The position numbers were made by a program, and so were the translations under genes. 64,000 nt of DNA from Photobacterium sanctipauli. GTDB lineage: Bacteria > Pseudomonadota > Gammaproteobacteria > Enterobacterales > Vibrionaceae. The stretch lies in the NCBI RefSeq assembly GCF_003026495.1, contig NZ_PYMA01000003.1, forward strand, positions 452,245-516,244, given 5' to 3'. Below, one piece after another: positions 1 through 8,704 of this stretch. The notes below the pieces were generated by a model. That model ran no database searches. It was not told where the DNA came from and worked only from the letters and a program-made list of their open reading frames with translations. Position 1 is the first letter of the stretch. Each line of letters begins with the position of its first letter.

Positions 1-1
1 C

Positions 2-208
2 AAAACCCTGTTAGAGCAAGCGGAAGACGCTGGCGTGATGATAGCCAATAGCTGCCGTGCAGGCTTGTGTGGCGCATGCAAAGTGACACTGGAATCTGGC
101 GAGGTTGAACAACCGGATGTACCTGCCCTATTACCCGGAGAGAAAGAAGCTGGAAAGGTGCTCGCGTGCTGTTGTATACCTAAGAGCGATATTGAAGTGG
201 TGAGCTAA
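2..208 (+). CDS. C-terminal [2Fe-2S] ferredoxin domain of a reductase (5' end outside the window)
   Basis: Only the last 68 codons are inside the window. They hold a plant-type ferredoxin cluster motif, C-x4-C-x2-C in CRAGLCGACKV, followed about 30 residues later by a cysteine group (ACCCIPKSD) that supplies the fourth ligand. This arrangement at the very C-terminus is typical of flavin/NAD(P)H reductases with a C-terminal ferredoxin domain, such as Hcr (NADH reductase of the hybrid cluster protein) or related oxygenase reductases. The role would be passing electrons from an upstream FAD/NADH module to a partner protein in the cytosol. The upstream flavin domain is not visible, so Hcr is only a guess. 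The gene is convergent with the next one, and a strong hairpin separates them. Confidence 0.8.
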   Translation, partial: KTLLEQAEDAGVMIANSCRAGLCGACKVTLESGEVEQPDVPALLPGEKEAGKVLACCCIPKSDIEVVS

Positions 209-209
209 C

Positions 210-244
210 AAAAAAGCGGCTTATGAAATACTTTCATAAGCCGC
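210..244 (-). terminator. Intrinsic terminator between convergent genes
   Basis: A perfect 13-bp stem (216-228 with 232-244, 3-nt loop). On the minus strand it is followed by a run of T, so it is a standard rho-independent terminator for the secreted-protein gene at 263-1312. On the plus strand the hairpin follows the ferredoxin-domain stop at once but lacks a T-run. Confidence 0.85.
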
Positions 245-262
245 AATAGCTCTCAGTTTTTA

Positions 263-1312
263 TTAAGCTTTTTTCATTTTACGTCGTGCGATACCCAAAC
301 CAGCTAAACCGCCAAACATCACCCAAATTGAAGCTGGAGCTGATACTGGAGGGGTTGGCTCAGTAAAATCAATAGCACAATTAGAGCCGCTCACGTTCTG
401 GAAATTGATTTTATCGGTAATTACCTGTCCACAAAACTGAACATTATTAAATACAGCTTCGTTGTCAGATGAACCAATATCCCACATTGACATACCTTGG
501 AAAGTAACATTATTAAAGCCAAAACTGCTTGAGTCATCATCAACAAAGAACAATACGTTATTATCGCCAATATCACCATCAAGCAATAGATTACTCTGAC
601 TAGCTAGCATAGCTTGATTATTTTCAACTCGAAATACCAAGATGTCGTCGGCATCACCAACAATGGTTAAGTTAGAATTGGTAATACTGAAATCATTATC
701 ATTAGTAACAATGTCAATATAAGTCAAACCGTTGATACCATCATTACTGTAGTCCCAAATGGCATTGGATTGATTATTTACTTGCCCGTCACTGAGGTTT
801 ATTGTAGTGCCGGTAGCAGCCGCTCCAGATATTTGGGTGAAAAAGTTATCTAACTCTGTTACTAACCCTGAGTGATCAATATTGGTATGAACACCATTAT
901 TATTCGCTAAGTTCGAAAAACTTGCGGTGCCAGCAGTGGAATTAAAGCGACTATTAGAATTGCCATCATTACAGGTACCAAAGCCACTACCACAATCTAT
1001 TCCCTGACTACCCACTCCAGTGTCAGCAGAGTGAACATCTGAATTACTAAAATTGAAAAAGTCATTACCAATAAGCGCTGCATCACCATCTAAAGTAATA
1101 CCTTGTGATACTGTTCGGGCTGTGCCACCAGGCAGGGCAGGCAACGAGCCCGGGGGAGAGGTACTATTATTCACCCCAATCGCACCAATTTCAGAATCTG
1201 ACATTAGAAACTGGTCGCCCGTAGTAATTACCATGTAGTCGATTACATCTGCGCTTGCAACAACAGGCGCAAGAAATAAAGAAGCTGCCAATACTTTTGT
1301 ACATTTATTCAT
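263..1312 (-). CDS. Secreted protein with PEP-CTERM-like C-terminal sorting signal
   Basis: 349 residues. A signal peptide is clear (MNKCTKVLAASLFLAPVVASA). The body is rich in Asn, Asp, Ser and Gly, acidic and low in Lys, as expected of a secreted beta-rich surface protein. The C-terminus has the tripartite look of a PEP-CTERM sorting tail: a short Pro-containing motif (VSAPAS), a hydrophobic stretch (WVMFGGLAGLGIA) and a basic end (RRKMKKA). In such proteins an exosortase is thought to process the tail; no exosortase is in this window. The internal pattern (repeated strands ending in a GQVITDKINFQN segment) recalls choice-of-anchor or ice-binding-like beta-helix proteins, but I cannot assign a family. 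The gene is monocistronic, with its own terminator. Function unknown. Confidence 0.75.
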   Translation of the reverse strand: MNKCTKVLAASLFLAPVVASADVIDYMVITTGDQFLMSDSEIGAIGVNNSTSPPGSLPALPGGTARTVSQGITLDGDAALIGNDFFNFSNSDVHSADTGVGSQGIDCGSGFGTCNDGNSNSRFNSTAGTASFSNLANNNGVHTNIDHSGLVTELDNFFTQISGAAATGTTINLSDGQVNNQSNAIWDYSNDGINGLTYIDIVTNDNDFSITNSNLTIVGDADDILVFRVENNQAMLASQSNLLLDGDIGDNNVLFFVDDDSSSFGFNNVTFQGMSMWDIGSSDNEAVFNNVQFCGQVITDKINFQNVSGSNCAIDFTEPTPPVSAPASIWVMFGGLAGLGIARRKMKKA

Positions 1313-1500
1313 TGGTTTCTCTCCCTTTGCTTTGACTGAATAAAAGCAATAAAGAGGCCAACTTTATATCACATATAATATCAAACACTTAAATTAATCA
1401 CACTTAGACTCCTGATAAAAGAAGGTGAATGTTGTAAAAAATCCCGACGCTAAAATGCCGATATCATAAACAGCCATGTCAAATATTCTGACACTTATAA

Positions 1501-1536
1501 AATGACAAAACCCCAATATTGAAAACAATATTGGGG
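1501..1536 (-). terminator. Intrinsic terminator of the NlpE-like gene
   Basis: An 11-bp perfect stem (1511-1521 with 1526-1536, AAAA loop), followed on the minus strand by TTTTGTCATT. It lies about 40 nt beyond the stop of the lipoprotein gene at 1577-2092. Confidence 0.8.
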
Positions 1537-1576
1537 TCTATCTAAAATGTATTTATAGGAAGTTAAATCGTCATAC

Positions 1577-2092
1577 TTACTGCTTCTTCAACACATAGTG
1601 CTCAGCCAGATCACCAGTGATCCGGTTTCCTTCACGATCTAATCGAAACAGCTGATTTTCAGCCACAAAATACTGCACGGCTGAATCGCGGCCTCCTACC
1701 AACGCAATGGTATTGCCCGCGCTGTTCCAATTGAATGTTCCTTCTTGTTCAAACGTGCCATTTTCTTCACCTAAGTAAACTTCAGTCAGGGTGAAGGTGC
1801 CGTCGGTTTGAATATTCAGCTCCGTCCTGATCCCTTCGCAACTTGCGCATGGCAAGATCCCGGTATAAGTACCATTCCAATCCAGTGCATTGCGGGCATT
1901 GTGGGCGGTATCGGCAATAGGTTGTTCTACTACCGGCTGTTCAACCTCCGGCAACTGCTCAGGTTGCACCTCTAGCTGCGCTGCCGGTGCGGTGTCGCTC
2001 TCTGGTGCCGTTGTGGTTTCTGGCGTAGAAGATTGGTCGCACCCCGTTAAAACAACGCCAGCCAAGATTAATGTGAGTAAGGTTTTTTTCAT
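1577..2092 (-). CDS. nlpE: NlpE-like envelope-stress/copper lipoprotein
   Basis: 171 residues. A lipoprotein signal peptide ends in the lipobox LTGC (Cys18), followed by a Pro/Glu/Thr-rich linker (about residues 20-65) and an NlpE N-terminal-type domain. That domain begins WNGTYTGILPCASCEGI, and its CxxC (Cys82/Cys85) is the family's redox- or metal-sensing pair. In E. coli, NlpE is an outer-membrane lipoprotein that activates the Cpx response when it is mislocalised or oxidised, and it is linked to copper. This protein has only the N-terminal domain and no C-terminal OB-fold, which is the common short form in Vibrionaceae. It is monocistronic. Family assignment is good; the sensing role is carried over from the family. 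Confidence 0.85.
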   Translation of the reverse strand: MKKTLLTLILAGVVLTGCDQSSTPETTTAPESDTAPAAQLEVQPEQLPEVEQPVVEQPIADTAHNARNALDWNGTYTGILPCASCEGIRTELNIQTDGTFTLTEVYLGEENGTFEQEGTFNWNSAGNTIALVGGRDSAVQYFVAENQLFRLDREGNRITGDLAEHYVLKKQ

Positions 2093-2247
2093 ACTTATTC
2101 CTTATCTACTTATCGAGATATCTACTGATAACAGCCTCTATCATGGCTAGCGATTGTCTGTTTTCGGTCATCGGCAAGTCAGCCCCCAGTTAAAAAACAC
2201 TAACCAAAGCACTGACTTGCTAACGATTTACCCAATCTGATGAACCT

Positions 2248-3651
2248 TTAACTCGATACCGGTTTTAATCGCGCAGTGAAGTGGCGCAACACCGGCGGCT
2301 CATACTCAAACTCCAATCCTTTGATGGTCGATGCCCGCTTGCATACCTCTATCAAGGCATCGGCAACATAGTCCATGTGATCATTAGTATAAACCCGTCG
2401 CGGGATGGTCAGGCGCATTAGCTCCAGTGGGGTTGGCTTTTGAATGCCGGTTTCAGGGTCTCGCCCCAGTAATAGCGAGCCTATTTCTACCGCCCGCACA
2501 CCCGATTCAATATAAAGCTCATTACACAAGGCATGGGCTGGGAATTGCTCTGGTGGGATATGAGGCAGTATCTTCTTGGCATCAACAAACACAGCGTGTC
2601 CGCCCGTTGGATACTGGATAGGCACCCCTCCTTCGCGTAGCCGCTCTCCCAAGTACTTCACTTGGCTAATTCGATAGTGCAAGAAGTCTTCATCGGCAGC
2701 TTCATACAGCCCTCTTGCCAACGCTTCCATGTCTCGCCCTGCCATACCACCATAAGTCACAAACCCTTCCATTGGTACGCAACGGGTACGTACCGCTTGG
2801 AACAACTCTTCATGATCACGGATACAGCACAGCCCGCCGATATTCACCATGGGATCTTTCTTGGCCGACATCGTTAAAATATCACCGTAACGATACATCT
2901 CGCGGATGATCTCAAGGATCGGCTTATCGGCATAACCCGGCTCCCGCTGCTTAATAAAGTACGCATTTTCACAGTAGCGCGCCGAGTCTATGACCACCGG
3001 AATATCATTCTGCTGAGCCAGCTCGTAGACCTGGCGCATATTTTCCATCGACACCGGCTGGCCGCCAGAGCTATTACAAGTCACAGTGGTAATAATGGCA
3101 GCGATATTGGTCGAACCATGTTGTTCAATCGCTGCGGCGAGTTTCTCGATATCAAAATTGCCTTTCCAATCATCATACGTAGTGGTGTGGAAGGCACGTT
3201 CAGTCAGCAGATTAACAGCCTTACCACCGCTCATTTCAATATGGCCCGCTGTTGTATCGAAGTGAAAATTCGATAGGAAAACCGCTTCGCTTCCCCCACG
3301 TACATTGCGCATTCGATCAATCAAGCAAGGAAAGAGGATCTGCTCGGCTCCTCGCCCTTGGTGTGCAGGGATCGTCAGGTTGTAATCAAAAAAATGCTTA
3401 ACGGCATCGCACAAGTTGAAATAATTACGGCTTCCAGCGTATGACTCATCGCCCAGCATCAACCCCGCCCACTGCTTATCACTCATCGCACCGGTACCGG
3501 AATCAGTCAGCAGGTCAATATAAACGTCTTCGCTACGTAGCATAAACGGGTTATAACCCGCTTCCTCAAGGGCTTGACGGCGATCGTTCTCGTCAGTCAT
3601 GCGAATGGGCTCAACCATTTTAATGCGGAAGGGTTCAGGAATGCGTTTCAT
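2248..3651 (-). CDS. tnaA: Tryptophanase
   Basis: 467 residues from the ATG at 3651, chosen because GAGGAA lies 8 nt upstream; an in-frame start 24 nt earlier has no such site. It is a PLP enzyme splitting L-tryptophan to indole, pyruvate and ammonia in the cytosol. The beta-eliminating lyase fold is recognisable end to end: [16 protein letters not shown], the THQGRGAE-like segment AHQGRGAEQ, the PLP lysine in MSAKKDP (about Lys265) and the C-terminal [10 protein letters not shown]. The residues AVEIGS and the LRHF histidine favour tryptophanase over tyrosine phenol-lyase, which has MERG and LRFF there. Length matches E. coli TnaA (471). The gene is preceded by a leader peptide (3757-3858) for tryptophan-induced antitermination. 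No tnaB permease follows. Confidence 0.95.
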   Translation of the reverse strand: MKRIPEPFRIKMVEPIRMTDENDRRQALEEAGYNPFMLRSEDVYIDLLTDSGTGAMSDKQWAGLMLGDESYAGSRNYFNLCDAVKHFFDYNLTIPAHQGRGAEQILFPCLIDRMRNVRGGSEAVFLSNFHFDTTAGHIEMSGGKAVNLLTERAFHTTTYDDWKGNFDIEKLAAAIEQHGSTNIAAIITTVTCNSSGGQPVSMENMRQVYELAQQNDIPVVIDSARYCENAYFIKQREPGYADKPILEIIREMYRYGDILTMSAKKDPMVNIGGLCCIRDHEELFQAVRTRCVPMEGFVTYGGMAGRDMEALARGLYEAADEDFLHYRISQVKYLGERLREGGVPIQYPTGGHAVFVDAKKILPHIPPEQFPAHALCNELYIESGVRAVEIGSLLLGRDPETGIQKPTPLELMRLTIPRRVYTNDHMDYVADALIEVCKRASTIKGLEFEYEPPVLRHFTARLKPVSS

Positions 3652-3756
3652 TGTAATTTCCTCATAAGCAATCACTACCCGCTCTAATGAGGGCAGTTAT
3701 TCATCGTCTAAACAAACAGGTTTTATGTGCTGGCTCAGTCGCCAACTTAACGGTGC

Positions 3757-3858
3757 TTATGCGGCAGGGAAGTCGTGGGTAAGGCGAAAATCTTGATTAA
3801 ACCATGATGACAACACCAGAGTGATGTCAGGCACTACCAAGGCAGTCTTGCTCGTCAT
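3757..3858 (-). CDS. tnaC: TnaC leader peptide of the tryptophanase operon
   Basis: 33 codons, too short for ordinary gene calling, about 105 nt upstream of tnaA, with AAAGGA about 9 nt before its ATG. The peptide contains WFNQDF: Trp19, Asn21 and Asp23 match the W-F-N-x-D core of E. coli TnaC. Pro31 lies 12 residues after the Trp, exactly as Trp12 and Pro24 do in E. coli. Two alanines follow the proline before the stop, comparable to the extra residues in Proteus TnaC. In the known mechanism, free tryptophan makes the nascent peptide stall the ribosome at its end, masking rho-loading sites and letting polymerase go on into tnaA. The 100-nt spacer is shorter than in E. coli. Confidence 0.85.
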   Translation of the reverse strand: MTSKTALVVPDITLVLSSWFNQDFRLTHDFPAA

Positions 3859-4315
3859 GTCATCAGTCCTTTGTCTAGGGTGAAAAAGTCTTGGTTAAAG
3901 AAAACTTGGATAAAGAAAATTCACTCGATTTTTCTAGTATAGACATAGGTAAAAATTTTAAGCCACCGGCACAATGTGGATTTGTGAATCAAATAGCTCA
4001 ACAAACATCAGAATGAACTTTAATTTCAAACTCAGGTTTCAAACCAATGTATAAATTAACTTAATACATTAACCACAACAGTTAAGCCTGACCAATAAAT
4101 CTATTTAAAACAAACAGATAAAAACAAATACAAAGAGGACGAAAAGCGACCATTTCGAGTCAAACTTTATACCTTTTGCAGATAAAAGCACGAAAATAAC
4201 GTGATCGATGTATCAAAAATGTGTGCAAAGTAAGGCAGGAAAGTCAAATTCAGCATACATTCAGCTTCGCAGTGTGACACTGCATGCGTACTGTTTTTTA
4301 CGAGGAATATCACAC
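3859..4315. other. Intergenic region upstream of tnaC
   Basis: About 450 nt, AT-rich, between the divergent tnaC operon and a small plus-strand gene. It must hold the tna promoter; a TATACT on the minus strand near 3940 is a plausible -10 element. I found no convincing CRP palindrome, although one would be expected from E. coli. No further gene is supported. Confidence 0.4.
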
Positions 4316-4429
4316 ATGAGGTGCAGTTGTAATAATCTCGCCCGCATCAAACGCAAGTTTTGGCAGCGACTAATATACAAGTCGATTCACATCTGCAAAG
4401 ACTGTGGCAAGGAATTTAAAATTTCATAA
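4316..4429 (+). CDS. 37-residue zinc-ribbon-like small protein
   Basis: A short frame starting at an ATG with GAGGA 9 nt upstream and followed by an intrinsic terminator. It encodes a basic peptide with paired cysteines at both ends: MRCSC near the start and CKDCGKEF near the end, separated by an Arg/Lys-rich helix-like segment (ARIKRKFWQRL). CxC plus CxxC could bind one zinc ion. I do not recognise a named family. A longer in-frame reading from 4208 has no ribosome binding site and adds no plausible domain. Reading frame, Shine-Dalgarno site and terminator together make a real gene likely but not certain. Confidence 0.55.
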   Translation: MRCSCNNLARIKRKFWQRLIYKSIHICKDCGKEFKIS

Positions 4430-4483
4430 GTTTGCTTACTGCATCTTATGTAAAGTTTCATTCTATTGATGATTCTCGATAGC

Positions 4484-4507
4484 AAAGCCACTTTTTGTGG
4501 CTTTTTG
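4484..4507 (+). terminator. Intrinsic terminator after the small zinc-ribbon gene
   Basis: An 8-bp stem (4484-4491 with 4497-4504, T5 loop) running into a T-run at 4502-4506. The rest of the 4430-4767 gap holds the promoter region of the M23 peptidase gene; I see no other gene in it. Confidence 0.7.
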
Positions 4508-4767
4508 TCTGACTCCAGACTGAATTTACCCGCCTGAAAAACGTGAGCCCGATCACCGAAATAAGCAAAAATAGCCCTCCCACCTTAAAAAAGTGTAAAT
4601 CCGGAATTTTTTGACAAACAAGAAGTCCTACCTGTGGCAATATGTCTGCCGATTTGAAGCTAATGCCCACGCATTAATTATGGTCGGTATGGATACCAGG
4701 TGCTTCACTCGCCATACCCAAGACAAAGAACCCCTTTAACTGAACAATAACGACGAGTTCTTTTTGT

Positions 4768-6081
4768 ATGTCATCGCAAAAAATGGCATCCCCAGCAAAG
4801 TGGATGTCAATCAAATTCCTAGGGCTAGCGGGCCTTTCTGTTGTCACGCTGGCTGCTATTTTAAGCTTTAATGCATCACCGATCCGCGAAGTGCCATTAA
4901 ACCTAAACATTTCGTCGACACCATGGACAAATGAAGGCGCGACTGATCAAGCGACGATTACCCCTCCGCGCTTTGCCTACACCATCCAAAAAGGTGATTC
5001 GCTGAGTCAAATTTTCTCTCGGCTAAATGTTCGCTACAGCGATATTCAGCTACTAATGGAAGCCGATCTTAACCACCTAAAAATCGACACCTTGCAGCCA
5101 GGCCACCGACTTCGCTTTTGGTTAGATGGTGAAGAAACTCGCCTTGAGCGCCTTGAGTTAGAATTCAACCTAGCAGAAAAGGTGGCGTACCAACGTGTCG
5201 ATGACAGCACCTTCGAAATCGAAGAGATCTCTATCCCTGGTGACTGGGCTGATACAATCGCGACGGGTGAAATCAACGGTAGCTTTTCGTTATCGGCGCA
5301 AAAAGCCGGACTAAATAGCGCCGAAATTTACGAGATCACCAACCTACTCAAAGACAAACTGAACTTTGCCCGTGATATCCGCGCCGGCGATAAGTTTGAA
5401 GTAGTTGTCTCGCGCCAATCAGTCAAAGATACCTTAACGGGCCAACACGAACTGCGTGCGATTCGAATTCACCGCCGTGGCAACCCGGTTACCGCTTATC
5501 TCCACGGAGATGGCAACTTCTATGATGCCGATGGTGAAAGCCTGCAACGTGCATTCCGCCGCTACCCTTACCCGACCAACCAGAAGTTCCGTATCAGCTC
5601 GCACTTCAATCCGAAGCGCCGCCACCCTGTCACGGGCCGTATTTCTCCACACAACGGCGTTGATTTTGCCACCCCGACTGGCACGCCTGTACTCGCCACC
5701 GGCGATGGTGTGGTTGTACAAGCCTTGAGCCACCCTTATGCGGGTAACTACATCACGATTCAACATGGATCCAACTACCGTACCCGCTACTTGCATAACA
5801 GCAAGAACCTCGTGCGTAAGGGCCAAAAAGTCTCTCGTGGTCAGCGAATTGCCCTAGCAGGAGCAACAGGCCGAGTAACAGGAGCACATATCCACTATGA
5901 ATTTTTGATCCGCGGTCGGGCAGTTAATCCGATGACAGCCAATATCCCAATGGCTTCATCAGTGCCGAGTAAGGAAAAAGCACAGTTCAAGGAAACCGTC
6001 GCGTTGTACGATGAGATGATGGACGATCAGCAAAGCCTGCTATTTAGCATGAATAATGAGAATGGTGAGCCTGAAGCTTAA
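4768..6081 (+). CDS. M23 murein DD-endopeptidase, MepM/ShyA type
   Basis: 437 residues. Layout: N-terminal membrane anchor or signal (about residues 17-35); a LysM/OapA-like peptidoglycan-binding segment (YTIQKGDSLSQIFSRL, about 70-118); a second N-terminal domain typical of MepM/Csd3; and a C-terminal LytM/M23 catalytic domain. Zinc ligands are visible as His295 and Asp299 (HNGVD) and His376 (HIHYE). The enzyme would cleave peptide cross-links in the periplasm to allow wall expansion, as shown for E. coli MepM and Vibrio cholerae ShyA. The start at 4768 has only a weak Shine-Dalgarno. Unlike E. coli mepM, it is not next to znu genes. Which Vibrio endopeptidase (ShyA or a paralogue) it matches cannot be settled by eye. 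Confidence 0.88.
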   Translation: MSSQKMASPAKWMSIKFLGLAGLSVVTLAAILSFNASPIREVPLNLNISSTPWTNEGATDQATITPPRFAYTIQKGDSLSQIFSRLNVRYSDIQLLMEADLNHLKIDTLQPGHRLRFWLDGEETRLERLELEFNLAEKVAYQRVDDSTFEIEEISIPGDWADTIATGEINGSFSLSAQKAGLNSAEIYEITNLLKDKLNFARDIRAGDKFEVVVSRQSVKDTLTGQHELRAIRIHRRGNPVTAYLHGDGNFYDADGESLQRAFRRYPYPTNQKFRISSHFNPKRRHPVTGRISPHNGVDFATPTGTPVLATGDGVVVQALSHPYAGNYITIQHGSNYRTRYLHNSKNLVRKGQKVSRGQRIALAGATGRVTGAHIHYEFLIRGRAVNPMTANIPMASSVPSKEKAQFKETVALYDEMMDDQQSLLFSMNNENGEPEA

Positions 6082-6097
6082 GTAGAAACGTAGAAAC

Positions 6098-6182
6098 GGT
6101 AGAGGCGATACGCCTCTATTGAATGGTAAAGTGAAAGAGAGGAAAGACGTAAGTCTTCCTCTCTTTGCCGTTGTATTTTTTT
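6098..6182. terminator. Two hairpins between convergent genes
   Basis: A small stem at 6100-6118 (TAGAGGCG with its complement) and a longer stem of about 13 bp with one bulge at about 6134-6164, built on AAGAGAGGAA. A T-rich run follows at 6174-6182. They separate the M23 gene from the convergent Gre-like gene and probably terminate both. Confidence 0.6.
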
Positions 6183-6191
6183 AACCGGAAG

Positions 6192-6674
6192 CTAGTAGAT
6201 AGCCTCTACATCGTAGTACACCACGTTGTTAGCAATGTGGACATCAACTTCGTCGCCCTGCTCGCGACCAATTAACGCCTCGCCAAACGGTGAATTAGGT
6301 GTCACAACCACAATCTCCTTGCCGTCGTGAACAACTTTCAGTCCGCCAGCTGCCGGACCAAAGAACACGTATTTGTCATTATCGTCGATATCAATAAGGT
6401 GAATCACACACCCGAGTTTGACTTGCGCCAAATCCGCAGGCATCGACACTTTAAGTTTCTGATAGGCAGTAATGTCTGCCCGGCATTCAGCCGCCCTCTG
6501 TGCCTGGCCGTGCGCAAGATACGCCGCCTCCAACGCTAAGGTGTCATATTGGTTTTCCGCTACATTTTGGTCATCGGTTGCGGTGTCCTGCGCCCGCTCT
6601 GTGGCATCGAGGGCGCTTTGGTACACGGTATTTAGCTCGGCAAGGATTAAATCAATCAACTGGTCTTTATTCAT
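6192..6674 (-). CDS. GreA/GreB-family transcription factor (short coiled-coil form)
   Basis: 160 residues. The C-terminal half is a Gre C-terminal (FKBP-like) domain: VKLGCVIHLIDIDDNDKYVFFGPAAGG, then TPNSPFGEALIGREQGDEVDV, which aligns with the SPLGxALxGxxxGDEV core of GreA, GreB and Rnk. The N-terminal half is helical and acidic and could form the coiled coil that enters the RNA polymerase secondary channel, but it does not look like canonical GreA, so cleavage activity should not be assumed. The start codon overlaps the stop of the upstream secreted-protein gene by 4 nt, so the two are translationally coupled. Probably a Gre paralogue that acts on RNA polymerase. Confidence 0.75.
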   Translation of the reverse strand: MNKDQLIDLILAELNTVYQSALDATERAQDTATDDQNVAENQYDTLALEAAYLAHGQAQRAAECRADITAYQKLKVSMPADLAQVKLGCVIHLIDIDDNDKYVFFGPAAGGLKVVHDGKEIVVVTPNSPFGEALIGREQGDEVDVHIANNVVYYDVEAIY

Positions 6675-7261
6675 TCTTCCACCAGCTCATAGGTTTTACC
6701 CATTTCATCCGGTGCAATGCCGTAACCAGACTCCACAAGGTAGCCGTCCTTATAAACCTTCATGCCCTGATCATTCCACTCAACCGCAATCAGTGCCGTC
6801 TCACCGTCTTGTGAACCAAGCAATGTCAGCAGATCTTCCGTAATTGGGATCGCCTTGATTGTGCTCACCCTTTTAAATGGCATAAATCGGTCAAACATGG
6901 GTAACTCCCCATAGGTCGATTCCCACTTATCGCGTGGCACCAACCATTCATTGTACACGGCACCACTAATTGGCTCTGGGTTGCGCGCAATAATAACTTG
7001 CTCGTTCACCACGTTTTCAGTTTCGACGGTTGGTTTGCCGTCTTCATCGGCGACATAGGTTTTAAAGGCCCGACCAATTTCAACCTCATGAGGTAACCTA
7101 CCCAGTGTTACTGCCTTTTTTTGATACTCAGGAGCGTCGGTAAATAACACCATTACCTGGGGAATATCCTGAAATTTTACAGGCATACTTTCAACAGCCG
7201 CACTCACCGCCGACGCCGAAAACGTCACGAGAGCTGCCACTGCCAGCAAAAGCTTCTTCAT
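6671..7261 (-). CDS. Secreted protein of unknown function, coupled to the Gre-like gene
   Basis: 196 residues with a clear Sec signal peptide (MKKLLLAVAALVTFSASAVSA). The mature part is soluble and mixed alpha/beta by composition, with no cysteines and no motif that I recognise. It overlaps the start of the Gre-like gene by 4 nt and is the first gene of that two-gene operon. A periplasmic protein coupled to a cytosolic transcription factor is unusual, and nothing in the sequence explains the pairing. Function unknown. Confidence 0.7.
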   Translation of the reverse strand: MKKLLLAVAALVTFSASAVSAAVESMPVKFQDIPQVMVLFTDAPEYQKKAVTLGRLPHEVEIGRAFKTYVADEDGKPTVETENVVNEQVIIARNPEPISGAVYNEWLVPRDKWESTYGELPMFDRFMPFKRVSTIKAIPITEDLLTLLGSQDGETALIAVEWNDQGMKVYKDGYLVESGYGIAPDEMGKTYELVEE

Positions 7262-7534
7262 CTTAATCTCAATTAATATTTGCTAACCGCACTATGTTAA
7301 TGCCTATAGCCAAAAATTGATAATAGCCGATCTACATAAAACCAAGATGTAAACGATTGGCATTGAACGGACATCACAAAATATTTTTCTTTGCCCTCCA
7401 TTGCCAAGCTATTTGGGTTTGACACCCATCAAACAATGGTTAAATATTCACCACATCAATATTGGTTTATGTGCATAATGGTTGGTGTAGCCCTGCGCTG
7501 CCGTTTCCCCCTTACAATATGAGGAGGTAACACC

Positions 7535-8092
7535 ATGTCTAATAATACGAATACCATAAAGTGGCTATTACATGGCCTCATTTTTGCACCAGTTGCCCAC
7601 CTACTCATTGGCTTGCCACTCTTTTTTGCTTTATTTGCCGGCTCGGTCAGTTTCAGTGTTGGTATACTGCTACTCCTTGCCGCGTTGCTATTGCCCTTCG
7701 AGCTACTCGATTCGTTGGCACTTACCTATACCGTCACCGGCAAAATCATTGTCGGCTTAACGCTGTACCATGGTTGGCCATTGGTTATTATGAGCCTTGC
7801 GCCTGCGCTGTACTTGCTTGTACTTGCCAGCTTCAACCAATGGCTAAAAGGCACTAACTTTGCGGGCTGGGTGACATACATCGTCGAAACGACCTGGCGG
7901 TTGATCGCTTTATCTTTCGTCGTGTTCGGCATCGCCATACTGGTCGGGTTCAGCCTGAAAATAGCCGCAATACTTTCATCAATCGCATCAATTGGCTACT
8001 TAGCCAAACGCCTATATCGCTTCTACACCCCGCTATGGAGCCAAACTATACGAATGATTCAGGAAGAGAGGCAGCAATCGACTATGCTTTGA
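7535..8092 (+). CDS. Small polytopic inner-membrane protein
   Basis: 185 residues with four or five hydrophobic segments (about residues 9-28, 30-52, 65-82, 84-98 and 118-140) and a basic C-terminal tail (KRLYRFYTPLWSQTIRMIQEERQQ). The ATG follows a strong Shine-Dalgarno (GAGGAGGT, 8 nt upstream). There are no charged transport signatures and I do not recognise a family. It precedes a DUF3429 membrane protein by 31 nt on the same strand, so the two are probably cotranscribed. Function unknown. Confidence 0.7.
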   Translation: MSNNTNTIKWLLHGLIFAPVAHLLIGLPLFFALFAGSVSFSVGILLLLAALLLPFELLDSLALTYTVTGKIIVGLTLYHGWPLVIMSLAPALYLLVLASFNQWLKGTNFAGWVTYIVETTWRLIALSFVVFGIAILVGFSLKIAAILSSIASIGYLAKRLYRFYTPLWSQTIRMIQEERQQSTML

Positions 8093-8123
8093 AAAAACAC
8101 GATTTTTCAAAGGAGCGAAGTCC

Positions 8124-8573
8124 ATGACGCAATCACCGGATCAAATCATGTCACGATTAGGCTATCTAGGCTTGGTCCCGTTCGTACTGACGATTATCTG
8201 TATCTGGGCTGATAAAACCCTTTTCGGACTGGAAGCTGAAAAAGTCTTTGTCGCCTACAGCGCCGTAATACTCAGCTTTTTGTCTGGTGTGTTATGGGGA
8301 AACGCCATCGACCATATCAAGCATTCACTCAGCCGCAATGCGCTCATTTTGAGTAACTTGTTCGCGCTCATCGCTTGGGGAGTGTTGCTCCACTCCCCCG
8401 AAAGCCATTTATGGTCGGTGTCGGTTTTGTTGTTCGGTTTTATTGCGATTTGGTTTGCTGAAAAGAAGGTCCGCGAGGTTGAGCATGAAAACCGACCAGC
8501 AGGCTACCAACCGCTAAGAAACCGCCTCACAGCCGCGGTTTCCCTGTTTCATGTGGCAGTTATTCTAAGCTAG
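8124..8573 (+). CDS. DUF3429 inner-membrane protein
   Basis: 149 residues. It shows the DUF3429 pattern: LGYLGLVPFVLTII near the N-terminus, AYSAVILSFLSGVLWGN in the second helix and a C-terminal GYQPLRNRLTAAVS. Four membrane helices are predicted from hydrophobicity. An AAGGAG-like Shine-Dalgarno lies before the ATG. The family is widespread in proteobacteria and has no proven biochemical role; some members sit next to photolyase or redox genes, which is not the case here. It is paired with the membrane protein just upstream. Confidence 0.8.
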   Translation: MTQSPDQIMSRLGYLGLVPFVLTIICIWADKTLFGLEAEKVFVAYSAVILSFLSGVLWGNAIDHIKHSLSRNALILSNLFALIAWGVLLHSPESHLWSVSVLLFGFIAIWFAEKKVREVEHENRPAGYQPLRNRLTAAVSLFHVAVILS

Positions 8574-8704
8574 GTGCTGTCGGTATTTTTTACAAAAAGC
8601 GATTTTATATGTTAACCAAGCCAACTCAACATGCTGTTTTTTAAATGCATTTAAACATTGGTATTCATTTTGCTTTTACTTCATTTCAATCACGGAGGTT
8701 TGTT

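Noticed and set aside
4458..4670. A 70-codon minus-strand frame upstream of the M23 gene
   Set aside because: It overlaps a terminator and the promoter region, with no ribosome site and no recognisable domain.
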